Shown here: piece after piece, positions 52,829 through 61,228 of the stretch | How positions within the stretch are numbered: the first letter of the stretch is position 1 | Layout: each line of letters starts with the position of its first letter | DNA from: Enhydrobacter sp. | GTDB taxonomy: Bacteria > Pseudomonadota > Alphaproteobacteria > Reyranellales > Reyranellaceae | DNA length: 64,000 nucleotides | NCBI GenBank assembly: GCA_025808875.1 | Contig: CP075528.1 | Coordinates: forward strand, 1,858,473 to 1,922,472 | Direction: 5' to 3' | Program-made: the position numbers and the translations under genes | The notes under the pieces: generated by a model | Database searches by the model: none | What the model was told of the DNA's origin: nothing | What the model saw: only the letters and a program-made list of their open reading frames with translations

Positions 52829-54085
52829 ATGCCGCTGCCGGCCGAAACCGACGTCACCAGCCCGAAGTATCTGCGCGACAAGTACGCCATCGTGGGCGTC
52901 GGGGAGACGACGTACACGCGCGGCTCGGGCATCACGACCCGCGCGCTCGGCACCTGGGCGGTGCGCAACGCGATCGAGGACGCCGGCCTGAAGGCCTCCG
53001 ACGTCGACGGCATGCTGTCCTACCAGTCGGGCGATTCGACCTTTTCGACCTTCATCGCCGGCGACCTCGGGCTGCGCCTGAACTTCTACATGGACGTGTT
53101 CGGCGGCGGCTCGTCGACCGAGGCGCTGGTCGGCATGGCGATCGGCCTGATCGAAGCCGGCATGTGCAGGTGCGTGGTTATCTTCCGCGCCATGAACGGC
53201 TTCAGCCAGGTGCGAATCGGCGGCACCGGCGCTCGCGCCGTGGCGCCGGTGACGGGGGATGCCCTGCACGGCCGCGCCTATGGCTGGCAAAGCGCGGGCC
53301 AGATGTTCGCGCCGACCTTCATGCGCCACATGCACGACTACGGCACAAGGCCCGAGCAGGTCGCGGCGGTGAAGGCGATCCACAGCGAGCACGCCTCGAA
53401 CAATCCCAAGGCCTTCTACAAGCAGCGCTACACGGTCGACGACGTCGTCAAGAGCCGCATCATCTGCAAGCCGCTGCACCTGCTGGACTGCTGCGTCGAG
53501 ACCGACAACGGCACCGCCCTGATCGTGACCTCGGCCGACCGCGCGCGCGACTGCAAGCATCATCCGGTGCTGATCCGCGGTGTCGTCGGCCGTTGCAGCA
53601 AGCCGCGCACCGACATGCACTACCAGACCGGGCCGATCTCGACCGTGGCCGGCCACTACGCGCGGGAGATCCTGTGGCCCAATGCCGGCGTCAGCCCCGA
53701 GGACATCGATCTCACGGGCTCGTACGACGCCTTCACCTTCACCACCATGCTGCAGCTCGAGGACTACGGTTTCTGCAAGAAAGGCGAGGGCGGCGACTAC
53801 GTCAGCAACGGCACCATCCGGCTCGGCGGCCGGCGCCCCAACAACACCAGTGGCGGCCATCTCTGCGAGGGCTACACGCACGGCCTCAACATGGTGATCG
53901 AGAACGTGCGCCAGTTGCGGCACGACGCCGACGATTCCTGCCCGGTCGGGCCGGACGGTAAGCGGCGCCACACCTACGACTATCGCGAGGGCGGCTGTCG
54001 CCAGGTCAAGGACTGCGAGTTGTCGGCCAACCTCGGCTGGGCCAATCCCGGCACAGGCTCGGCCATGGTCATGCGGCGCGGCTAG
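52829..54085 (+). CDS. Thiolase-like (lipid-transfer/SCP2-thiolase) protein without the usual nucleophilic cysteine
   Basis: The 418-residue protein has the thiolase fold (KYAIVGVGETTYTRGSGITT; FGGGSSTEALVGMAIGLIEA; GGHLCEGYTHGLNMVIENVR). At the position of the thiolase nucleophile, which is normally in a NxxC-type loop, the sequence is DVFGGGSSTEAL with no Cys, so ordinary thiolysis is doubtful. A DUF35 gene follows 13 bp later. In actinobacterial steroid degradation such Ltp-DUF35 pairs act as aldolases on acyl-CoA side chains. A similar role is inference. Confidence 0.85.
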   Translation: MPLPAETDVTSPKYLRDKYAIVGVGETTYTRGSGITTRALGTWAVRNAIEDAGLKASDVDGMLSYQSGDSTFSTFIAGDLGLRLNFYMDVFGGGSSTEALVGMAIGLIEAGMCRCVVIFRAMNGFSQVRIGGTGARAVAPVTGDALHGRAYGWQSAGQMFAPTFMRHMHDYGTRPEQVAAVKAIHSEHASNNPKAFYKQRYTVDDVVKSRIICKPLHLLDCCVETDNGTALIVTSADRARDCKHHPVLIRGVVGRCSKPRTDMHYQTGPISTVAGHYAREILWPNAGVSPEDIDLTGSYDAFTFTTMLQLEDYGFCKKGEGGDYVSNGTIRLGGRRPNNTSGGHLCEGYTHGLNMVIENVRQLRHDADDSCPVGPDGKRRHTYDYREGGCRQVKDCELSANLGWANPGTGSAMVMRRG

Positions 54086-54098
54086 GGGGAGACGAACC

Positions 54099-54620
54099 AT
54101 GGCCATCCAGGGCACCTATCTCGGCATGTCGCTCGCGGTCGACGATCTAGACGTCGAGAACCTCGCCTACTTCAAGCACTGCGCGGCGCACGACTTCCAT
54201 CTGCAGAAATGCACGGCCTGCGGCCTGCTGCGCTACCCGCCCACCACGGCCTGTCCGTGGTGCATGAGCCCCAGATCGCAATGGACGCGGGTCGAGGGCA
54301 AGGGCGCGGTGCATTCCTACACCGAAGTGCATCACGCCATTCAGCCCGCCTTCAAGGCGCACACGCCCTACCTCGTGCTGCTGGTCGATCTCGACATCCA
54401 GAAAGGCAAGCCGACGGAGCACGAGGCGCTGCGCGTGATGGGCAACCTCACGACGCCCGACGGCAGGCTGGCGCCAGCCGATATTGTGAAGCGTGTCGGC
54501 ATCGGCACGCGCGTGCGCATGGCTTTCGCCGACGTGGCGCCCGGGCTCGCCATCCCGCATTGGACGATCGACGAAGGCGCCACCCAGCCGGCGAAACCCT
54601 GGCGCTATCCGGAGGAATAG
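54099..54620 (+). CDS. Zn-ribbon/OB-fold DUF35 protein (ChsH2-type)
   Basis: The 173-residue protein has the rubredoxin-like zinc ribbon CTACGLLRYPPTTACPWC (about residues 33-50) and an OB-fold (GKGAVHSYTEVHHAIQPAF; VGIGTRVRMAFADVAPGLAI) that binds acyl-CoA in relatives. It is the obligate partner of the preceding thiolase-like protein in known systems. GGGGGAGACGAACC precedes the ATG. Confidence 0.9.
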   Translation: MAIQGTYLGMSLAVDDLDVENLAYFKHCAAHDFHLQKCTACGLLRYPPTTACPWCMSPRSQWTRVEGKGAVHSYTEVHHAIQPAFKAHTPYLVLLVDLDIQKGKPTEHEALRVMGNLTTPDGRLAPADIVKRVGIGTRVRMAFADVAPGLAIPHWTIDEGATQPAKPWRYPEE

Positions 54621-54691
54621 TCTCGCGGTGTGAGGCAACGCGACTGCTGCCGGCCCGTTTACCACGGTCAGCAAGCTGCAGGAGTCTTGTC

Positions 54692-54862
54692 ATGAAACAT
54701 GCCGTGATTGCCGCGCTCGTCATCGTGGGTTTGGCGTCGGCCTGCGCCGTGCGCAGCGAGCGCACCGTGGTCGAGAAGCCGGTGCCCGCACGCACAGCGA
54801 CCGTCGTCACCACCGATCCGCCGCCCCCGCCGGGCACGACCGTGGTCGTTCCGGCCCGGTAG
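54692..54862 (+). CDS. Mini-lipoprotein, first of a tandem pair
   Basis: The 56-residue product has an N-terminal signal of lipoprotein type (MKHAVIAALVIVGLASAC, lipobox LASAC with Cys18), then RSERTVVEKPVPARTATVV and a proline run before PGTTVVVPAR. GCAGGAG precedes the ATG. It is a paralogue of the next gene. Such short Val/Pro-rich lipoproteins have no known function; an envelope role is inferred from the lipobox. Confidence 0.75.
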   Translation: MKHAVIAALVIVGLASACAVRSERTVVEKPVPARTATVVTTDPPPPPGTTVVVPAR

Positions 54863-54883
54863 ACGACGCAACGTGACGGGGCC

Positions 54884-54908
54884 CCTTGCGTTCATGTTCC
54901 ACGCAAGG
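54884..54908 (+). promoter_or_regulatory. Hairpin overlapping the SD of the second mini-lipoprotein
   Basis: CCTTGCGT (54884-54891) and ACGCAAGG (54901-54908) form a perfect 8-bp stem with a 9-nt loop. The right arm contains the first half of the strong SD AAGGAGG (54905-54911), so the stem would compete with ribosome binding. Confidence 0.5.
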
Positions 54909-54919
54909 AGGAACCCGTC

Positions 54920-55093
54920 ATGAGTCGCACCGTTGTCACGGCGCTGGTCGCCATCGGGTTGGCCAGCGCCTGTACCATCCGTGAGGAGACCACCGTCCAG
55001 AAGCCGATGCCAGCGTCCACGGCTGTTGTCGTGCCGGCGGATCCTCCTCCGCCACCGCCGCCACCCACAACGACTACCGTGATCATGCGATAG
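54920..55093 (+). CDS. Mini-lipoprotein, second of a tandem pair
   Basis: The 57-residue product (MSRTVVTALVAIGLASAC, then TIREETTVQKPMPASTAVVV, a run of eight prolines, and TTTTVIMR) has the same lipobox position and layout as its upstream neighbour, indicating gene duplication. AAGGAGG lies 8 nt before the ATG and partly inside the hairpin. It converges with the barrel gene at 55182. Confidence 0.75.
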   Translation: MSRTVVTALVAIGLASACTIREETTVQKPMPASTAVVVPADPPPPPPPPTTTTVIMR

Positions 55094-55181
55094 AGGCCGG
55101 CCTTCGGTGGTACGCGTCGAGAGGGCGATGCGTATGTTCTTCCCGACGGATCGTTTGGGAGAGCCGAAGCGTTTGCCCGAT

Positions 55182-56096
55182 TCACGACGGAACGGGGCCG
55201 CCACCTCCACCTCCGCCGCCACCTCCACCTCCGCCGCCACCACCACCGCCACCGCCGGGAGGCAGTTCCGGCGTTGGTGTACAGGTCGAATATGCCGTGA
55301 GGAGTTGGCTGCGCACGATGGCATCGGCCATGCGGCGGTCCTGATAGCTGAAATTCGCCCGCCGGGGCTCGCGTTGCAGGGGCACGCGCAGGCGCAGGCC
55401 GGCGAGGAAACGATCGCCGCGCACTGAATCGGTCTGCCATTCCACGGTGACCATGAATCGGCTGCCGCCCCACAGTTCGGGCACAAGGTAGGCGGTGTAA
55501 TCGAGCCGCAGGCGAGGGCCCGTGACCAGTGGCGTCGCGCAGCCCGGCTCGCCGTAGCGGAAGCCTCCGGCATAGAAGCGCAGCGTGTGCACGCTATCGC
55601 TCGGCGTCACCGGCAGCCGCAGGCCGGCCTCGGCATCGAAACCGCGCAGCGCATACTCCGGGCTGTCACCGCCGCTGCCGCTGCCGAACGGCCAATAGCC
55701 GTTGGCCCGAAACTCGAACATGTCGCCCAGCACTTCGCCACCGACCGAGACTTGATTGAAGAGATTGCCGAGGGCGCTGCGGCGATGGTCGTAAAAGCCA
55801 TAGACGCCGAGGTTCCAGCCCGCGCCGACAGCATGGCGAAAGGCGAGGCCGAAATTGCCCTCGCGCGCGTTGACGTCGTCGGTCTGGAAGCGGAGATCAC
55901 CGAAGAGCAGAGTGCGTTCGTTCTGCAGAAGAGGGACGGCCAGATTCGCTTCGGCGAAGCTGCGAACGTTTCCAGCCTTGCCGCCCAGATCGAGAAAGGC
56001 GCCCCATTTGCGTTCGCCGGTCTGCGCCGGTACTGGCGGGCTCCAGACGAATGCCACCACGCATGCAAACGCTACTGCCGACCGACTGACCGACAT
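55182..56096 (-). CDS. Inverse-autotransporter-like outer-membrane barrel with a polyglycine tail
   Basis: The 304-residue protein has a signal peptide (cut near VPAQ) and a region resembling the inverse autotransporter (intimin/invasin) beta domain: GDLRFQTDDVNAREGNFGLA, HAVGAGWNLGVYGFYDHRRS, GNLFNQVSVGGEVLGDMFEF, RANGYWPFG. Further amphipathic strands follow, then 20 consecutive glycine codons (55197-55256) and PVPS. No passenger domain exists after the barrel. GGGGGGAA precedes the ATG. It diverges from the deacylase gene. An alternative reading is another porin-like barrel. Confidence 0.65.
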   Translation of the reverse strand: MSVSRSAVAFACVVAFVWSPPVPAQTGERKWGAFLDLGGKAGNVRSFAEANLAVPLLQNERTLLFGDLRFQTDDVNAREGNFGLAFRHAVGAGWNLGVYGFYDHRRSALGNLFNQVSVGGEVLGDMFEFRANGYWPFGSGSGGDSPEYALRGFDAEAGLRLPVTPSDSVHTLRFYAGGFRYGEPGCATPLVTGPRLRLDYTAYLVPELWGGSRFMVTVEWQTDSVRGDRFLAGLRLRVPLQREPRRANFSYQDRRMADAIVRSQLLTAYSTCTPTPELPPGGGGGGGGGGGGGGGGGGGGPVPS

Positions 56097-56220
56097 GGCG
56101 TTCCCCCCAGAGACGTCGTTGATTCTAGGCCACAAGAATTGCACAGGCAATGCAGTCCAGTGATACGATGATCTTGCGCCGATCGATGCTAGGTTGACTG
56201 AAACGCTATGGGAGGAGCCG

Positions 56221-57894
56221 ATGCCTTATGATCTCCTGATCAGGAACGGCACCGTCGTCGACGGTACGGGCCGGGCGCGTTATCAGGCCGACGTCGCCAT
56301 CTCGGGCGGCAAGGTCGCGGCGATCGGCAAGGTCAAGGAAGGTGCGAAGCGCACCATCGACGCGCACGGGCTGGTCGTGGCGCCGGGCTTCGTCGACCCC
56401 CACACGCATTACGACGCGCAGATCTGCTGGGATGGCGCCGTCACGCCGTCGTCGTGGCACGGTGTGACCAGCGTGGTCATGGGCAATTGCGGCGTCGGCA
56501 TCGCGCCTTGCAAGCCCGAGGCGCGCGAGGTCGCGATGCGCGACCTCGTCAACGTCGAGGGCATTCCCTTCGAGGTCTTGAACAAAGGCATCACCTGGGA
56601 TTGGGAGACCTTCCCGCAATTCATGGACGCTGCGGCGGTGCGCAAGCCATCGCTCAACCTTGCCTTCATCGCGCCGCTCACGCCGTTCCGTCACTACGTC
56701 ATGGGCGAGGCCTCGATGGAGCGCGCCGCCAACGCGGAGGAGACGGCGAAGATTGCGGCGTTGATCGGCGAGGCCGTGGACGCGGGCGCGCTCGGCTTTT
56801 CCTCGACCACGCTGAACCAGCACATCGGCTTCGGCGCCAAGCCGCTGGCCTGCCGCAACGCCAGCCGCGAGGAACTCAAGGCTTACGCCAACCAGCTCAA
56901 GAAGCGGGGCAAGGGCGCCATCGAAATCGCGCTCACCCGCCAGGTCGGCGTGCTGGAGGAAGACCAGTGCGAACTGCTCGACTTCCTGCTCGAGGAAAGC
57001 GGCCGGCCCGTCACTTTTATCGCCCTGTTCGACCGGGACGACATCCCGGAGGCGGTACGCAACACGCTGCGGCTGGCCGCACGGCAGATCGCCAAGGGCG
57101 CGCGGCCGCAGACCTCGCCGCTGCCGCTGACCCGCGAATGCACCATGGAGAATCCGTTCGCGTTCGCGGCCTTCCCGTCATGGAAGCGGGTGTTCGCCGA
57201 CACCAACCCCGAGGTCCAGAAGAAGGTCTATGGCGATCCGGCGTTCCGCAACGCGTTCCGGCATGACCTGAAGAATCCGACCGGCTTCAGCGACTGGCGC
57301 CGCATCGTGGTTCACGACGTGAAGAACCCGGCGCACAAAGCCCTCGAGCGCAAATCGATCGCCGAGGTGGCGTCGCTGCAGAACAAGGACGCCGTCGACG
57401 CCTTCCTCGACCTGGTGTTGGCCGACAATCTCGACGTCGAGTTCACCATCTCCTCGTGGAACACGCGCGAGGATCGGATGCGCGAACTCCTCAACAACAA
57501 GTCCATCCTGATGGCGCTGGGCGACGGCGGCGCGCATGTCGACATGCTGTGCGACGCCGGCTACCCGACCTACCTGCTCGGCACGTGGGTCCGCGAGAAG
57601 CAGGCGATCACGCTCGAGGAAGGCGTGCGCAAACTCACCTCCGACCCGGCCGACCTGTTCGGCCTCGCCGACCGCGGCCGCTTGGTCGAGGGCGGACCGG
57701 CCGACGTGGCGATCTTCGATCCCGACCGCATCGGTTCGACCAATCACGGCGAGCGGCGCTACGACCTGCCGGGCGGCGCCAAGCGCATCGTCATGCCGTC
57801 GAAGGGCGTCGAGTACACCATCGTCAACGGCGAGCCGACCTGGGAGCAGGGCAAGCTCACCGAGGCGAAGGCTGGCAAGGTGCTGCGGGGCTAG
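56221..57894 (+). CDS. N-acyl-D-amino-acid deacylase / D-aminoacylase family amidohydrolase
   Basis: The 557-residue metal-dependent amidohydrolase has YDLLIRNGTVVDGTGRARYQ, metal-binding APGFVDPHTHYDAQICWDG, SVVMGNCGVGIAPCKPEARE, and a C-terminal GDGGAHVDMLCDAGYPTYLL where the catalytic Asp sits. It removes acyl groups from D-amino acids or opens related amide rings. GGGAGGAG 5 nt upstream sets the ATG at 56221; an upstream TTG is less likely. Confidence 0.9.
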   Translation: MPYDLLIRNGTVVDGTGRARYQADVAISGGKVAAIGKVKEGAKRTIDAHGLVVAPGFVDPHTHYDAQICWDGAVTPSSWHGVTSVVMGNCGVGIAPCKPEAREVAMRDLVNVEGIPFEVLNKGITWDWETFPQFMDAAAVRKPSLNLAFIAPLTPFRHYVMGEASMERAANAEETAKIAALIGEAVDAGALGFSSTTLNQHIGFGAKPLACRNASREELKAYANQLKKRGKGAIEIALTRQVGVLEEDQCELLDFLLEESGRPVTFIALFDRDDIPEAVRNTLRLAARQIAKGARPQTSPLPLTRECTMENPFAFAAFPSWKRVFADTNPEVQKKVYGDPAFRNAFRHDLKNPTGFSDWRRIVVHDVKNPAHKALERKSIAEVASLQNKDAVDAFLDLVLADNLDVEFTISSWNTREDRMRELLNNKSILMALGDGGAHVDMLCDAGYPTYLLGTWVREKQAITLEEGVRKLTSDPADLFGLADRGRLVEGGPADVAIFDPDRIGSTNHGERRYDLPGGAKRIVMPSKGVEYTIVNGEPTWEQGKLTEAKAGKVLRG

Positions 57895-58092
57895 AATCCC
57901 TGTCAGCGGATTCGAATCGCCACACGCCGGGTCGGGGCGCGTCCTCTGGACGAGTGGACTCGGTGGACGGCGGGGGACGGTCACGATTCGAGGACAAGTC
58001 GTCTCGGATGTCGATGCCATCGACGTCGGAGCCGTCCATTCGGTGTGGATGCCGCGAGGGCACCGGGAGCCGTTGCTCGAGTGAGAAAGCCT

Positions 58093-58923
58093 TTACGAAG
58101 TCGCTCGGCCGCTGGCACGCCAGAATCGATGGAGCTCCGGGACATCACCGTTGAAGACGTTGCGGTCGCAGTGGGTGACGCCTTCGACCGGGCGATGGTC
58201 GCTGCCGTGGCCGAAGTTGCTGGCCGTCTCGTCGGCGACGTACTGCCAGAGCTGCCAGCCCTTGTCGGCCCAGGCGAACGGGATCTCGGGACCTTGCTCG
58301 CGATAATCGGCAATCCAGAGGTCGCAGCGCGCCAGCACCGAACTCGGCGCCACCGGTCGGTCGAGCCGTAGTCCCCGACGGCCGTACTTTTCGCCATTCG
58401 CCCAGGCCGCGTGGGTGTAGAGCATCGGCAAGCGGCCGGTGGCACGATAGACCGCGATCACGAAGGCCTCGGCCTGGCCGAGCGTCATCGTATTGCGCGG
58501 ATTGCGATCGTTGGGCTCGAGATCGAGCGCCATCAGGGTGTTGGGACCCGGCCGGCAAGCCGACAGGAAGGCCGCCGCCTGGTCCTCACCGGAATATTGT
58601 CGTGTGCCGAAATGGTAGGCGCCCCACAGCAGGCCGGTCGCCTCGGCTTGGGCACGCCGCGTCCCGTAGGACGGATCGAACCAGTCGCCGCCCTCGCTCG
58701 CCTTGTGGATGACGCTGAGGATATTGCTGCGTCGCACGGCGCGGAAGTCGCTGACCGTGACGTTATGGCTGATGTCGATCACGGCATCGAGGCCGGGCCG
58801 CACGGGTGGCGGAGGCGGCGCGAAGCCCGCACCTTGGGGAGGTTTGCCCGCGCAGCCGGCCGACATCACGGCTGGCGCCACGAGGCCGGCCATTCCGCCC
58901 AACAGATTCCTGCGAGAAATCAT
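58093..58923 (-). CDS. GH25 lysozyme-like lipoprotein
   Basis: The 276-residue protein starts with a twin-arginine-like signal (MISRRNLLGGMAGLVAPAVM) followed by a lipobox (MSAGC). The GH25 muramidase fold follows: AVIDISHNVTVSDF (first catalytic-site Asp), KASEGGDWFDPSY, GAYHFGTRQYSGEDQAAAFL, MALDLEPNDRN (acidic D-x-E) and WQLWQYVADETA. It would cleave peptidoglycan from the envelope side. A short Pro-rich linker separates signal and enzyme. The start of the convergent-side neighbour lies 198 bp away with no gene seen between. Confidence 0.87.
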   Translation of the reverse strand: MISRRNLLGGMAGLVAPAVMSAGCAGKPPQGAGFAPPPPPVRPGLDAVIDISHNVTVSDFRAVRRSNILSVIHKASEGGDWFDPSYGTRRAQAEATGLLWGAYHFGTRQYSGEDQAAAFLSACRPGPNTLMALDLEPNDRNPRNTMTLGQAEAFVIAVYRATGRLPMLYTHAAWANGEKYGRRGLRLDRPVAPSSVLARCDLWIADYREQGPEIPFAWADKGWQLWQYVADETASNFGHGSDHRPVEGVTHCDRNVFNGDVPELHRFWRASGRATS

Positions 58924-58982
58924 TCAGTTCCCTGCCGAAGCGAGACTACCATGCGAGGCACGGCAAGGGGAGCGGAGGAGCG

Positions 58983-59612
58983 ATGCCCGACCTGTTCGAG
59001 ACGATGGAGACATGCCGCGCCATGCGCCGGCTCAAGCCGGATCCGGTGCCCGACGAACTGATCGGGAAGATTCTTCGCGCCGGCACCTGCGCGCCGTCCG
59101 GCGGCAATGCGCAGAAGTGGCGCTTCATGGTGCTGAAGGACCGCAAGACCAAGGACGCCGTGGCGACCTGGTACAAGAAGGCCTACGACGAGGTCATCGG
59201 TCCGCGCTACGCCTCGACCGCGCCGCCGCCCGGTGTCAGCCCCGAGAAATTCAAGCGCCAGCACAAGGCGGTGGAGTACCTGACCGACCACTTCGCCGAA
59301 GCGCCGGTGTGGATCGTCGCCTGCCTCGAGGACGGCGCCAACCCGGGCCCGAATGCCGGCGCCTCGATCTATCCGGCGGTGCAGAACATGGTGCTCGCCT
59401 GCCGCGCCGTCGGGCTCGGCACGACACTGACCAACCGGCACATGATGTTCCAGAAGGAGGTCGACAAGGCGCTCGGCTTGCCCGATGGCGTGCATTCCTA
59501 CGCCATCCTCCCGATCGGCTGGCCGATGGGCCGGTTCGGGCCGGTCAAGCGTGCGCCGCTTTCGGACGTGGTCTACCAGGATCGCTGGGGGCAGCCCTAT
59601 CGCGCCGCCTGA
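58983..59612 (+). CDS. Nitroreductase family protein
   Basis: The 209-residue FMN enzyme has the family start (FETMETCRAMRRLKPDPVPD), RAGTCAPSGGNAQKWRFMVL (FMN binding), and SIYPAVQNMVLACRAVGLGT. It reduces nitro groups or quinones with NAD(P)H, physiological substrate unknown. The ATG was chosen for the conserved N terminus with GGGGAGCGGAGG just upstream. The GMC oxidoreductase gene starts 4 bp after its stop. Confidence 0.9.
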   Translation: MPDLFETMETCRAMRRLKPDPVPDELIGKILRAGTCAPSGGNAQKWRFMVLKDRKTKDAVATWYKKAYDEVIGPRYASTAPPPGVSPEKFKRQHKAVEYLTDHFAEAPVWIVACLEDGANPGPNAGASIYPAVQNMVLACRAVGLGTTLTNRHMMFQKEVDKALGLPDGVHSYAILPIGWPMGRFGPVKRAPLSDVVYQDRWGQPYRAA

Positions 59613-59616
59613 TCCG

Positions 59617-61209
59617 ATGGATTTCGACTTCATCGTCGTCGGCGCCGGCTCGGCCGGTGCCGTCGTCGCCCACCGGCTGTCGGCCGATCCGCGCCACAAG
59701 GTGCTGCTGCTCGAGGCGGGTGCCGCGGACAATCCGTGGACGCGCCTGCCCGTCGGCTCGGCGCGCCTAATCACGAATCCCACGGCCAACTGGCTCTACT
59801 CGGGCGAGCCCGAGGCCAGCACCAACGGCCGGCGCATCCCGGTGCCGCGCGGCAAGTTGCTGGGCGGGTCGAGCGCCATCAACGGCATGGCCTTCGTGCG
59901 GGGCCAGGCGCAGGATTTCGACACCTGGGCGCAGATGGGCAACGCCGGATGGAGCCATGCCGAAGTGCTGCCCTACTTCAAGCGGATGGAAAGCTATCGC
60001 GGCGATGGCGACGATCGCTTTCGCGGTCGCGACGGGCCGCTCGTCGTCACCGATCCGCCGCCCGCCGATCCGATCTTCCAGGCCCTGATCAAGGCGGCGG
60101 GGGAGGTCGGCATACCGCACAATCCCGACTACAACGGCGCGGCGCAGGACGGCATCGCCATGAGCCAGGCGACGATCGCCTCCGGCCGCCGCATGAGCAC
60201 CGCGCGCTGCTATCTCGACCCGATCCGGAAGCGACCCAATCTGCGCATCGAGACCGGCGCGCTCGCCGGGGCGCTGACCTTCGACGGCAAGCGCTGCACG
60301 GGCGTGCGCTTTGCGGTGGCGGGTGTCCCGCACGAGGCGCGGGCGAAGCGCGACGTCGTGGTCAGCGGCGGCACCGTCAACTCGCCGCAGCTTCTGGAGT
60401 TGTCGGGCATCGGCCAGCCCGAGCGGCTGCGTGGCCTCGGGATCGAGGTGCGACATGCCCTGCCGGGCGTGGGCGAAAATCTGCGCGACCACTATGCACC
60501 GCGCACGCGCTGGGCGGTCGGCGCGCGAGGCTACACCTGGAACGATCGCGGACGAGGTCTCGGTCTGGTGTGGCAGGCGCTGCGCTACGCGGCGACACGG
60601 CGCGGCATGCTGGCATCCGTCGGTGCGCCGATCCGCGCTTTCGTCCGTTCGCGCGAGGGCCTGGCAGCTCCGGATCTCCTGCTGGGTTGGGTGCCGATGT
60701 TCACCGAGCCGGGTCCGCGCGGACCGGTGGTCGCGCGGCAATCGGGCGTGACCTGCTATGCCCATCCGATGCGGCCCGAGAGCAAGGGACATGTTCACAT
60801 CACCTCGGCGGATCCGGCTCGACCTCCCGCCATCGCGTTCAATTTCCTGTCGGCGCCGGTCGACGCCGAACTCACCGTTCGAGCCATCCGCATCGCCCGC
60901 AGCATCATGTACGCCCCGGCGATGAAGCCGCTCGAGCTGACGGAGATCGGGCCCGGCCCGGAGCGGACGACCGACGAGCAGATTCTCGATTGGGTTCGGC
61001 GGGTCGGCGAAACCACCTATCATCCGGTCGGTACGTGCAAGATGGGAACCGACCCGATGGCCGTGGTCGATCCGCAATTGCGCGTGCACGGCATCGCCGG
61101 CCTGCGCGTCGCCGACGCGTCGATCATGCCGACGCTGACCTCGGGCAACACCAACGCGCCCGCCATCATGATCGGCGAGAAGGCGGCGGACATGGTACTG
61201 AGAGGCTGA
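59617..61209 (+). CDS. GMC family oxidoreductase (choline/alcohol dehydrogenase-like)
   Basis: The 530-residue flavoenzyme has FDFIVVGAGSAGAVVAHRLS (FAD fold), GKLLGGSSAINGMAFVRGQA, VVSGGTVNSPQLLELSGIG and the C-terminal active-site region TTYHPVGTCKMGTDPMAVVD with the catalytic His, then GNTNAPAIMIGEKAADM. It oxidises an alcohol such as choline or a polyethylene glycol-like compound. Likely cotranscribed with the nitroreductase gene. Confidence 0.93.
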   Translation: MDFDFIVVGAGSAGAVVAHRLSADPRHKVLLLEAGAADNPWTRLPVGSARLITNPTANWLYSGEPEASTNGRRIPVPRGKLLGGSSAINGMAFVRGQAQDFDTWAQMGNAGWSHAEVLPYFKRMESYRGDGDDRFRGRDGPLVVTDPPPADPIFQALIKAAGEVGIPHNPDYNGAAQDGIAMSQATIASGRRMSTARCYLDPIRKRPNLRIETGALAGALTFDGKRCTGVRFAVAGVPHEARAKRDVVVSGGTVNSPQLLELSGIGQPERLRGLGIEVRHALPGVGENLRDHYAPRTRWAVGARGYTWNDRGRGLGLVWQALRYAATRRGMLASVGAPIRAFVRSREGLAAPDLLLGWVPMFTEPGPRGPVVARQSGVTCYAHPMRPESKGHVHITSADPARPPAIAFNFLSAPVDAELTVRAIRIARSIMYAPAMKPLELTEIGPGPERTTDEQILDWVRRVGETTYHPVGTCKMGTDPMAVVDPQLRVHGIAGLRVADASIMPTLTSGNTNAPAIMIGEKAADMVLRG

Positions 61210-61217
61210 AAGCCTCT
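61201..61217 (+). terminator. Small hairpin over the GMC oxidoreductase stop codon
   Basis: AGAGGCT (61201-61207) and AGCCTCT (61211-61217) flank a 3-nt loop containing the stop. It is short and without a T-run, so only a weak terminator candidate. Confidence 0.25.
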
Positions 61218-61228
61218 AGAATTGCCGC

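Noticed and set aside
57895..58092. Minus-strand 68-codon frame between the deacylase and lysozyme genes
   Set aside because: Composition is Arg/Asp/Pro-rich, there is no SD, and it overlaps the 3' end of the deacylase gene.
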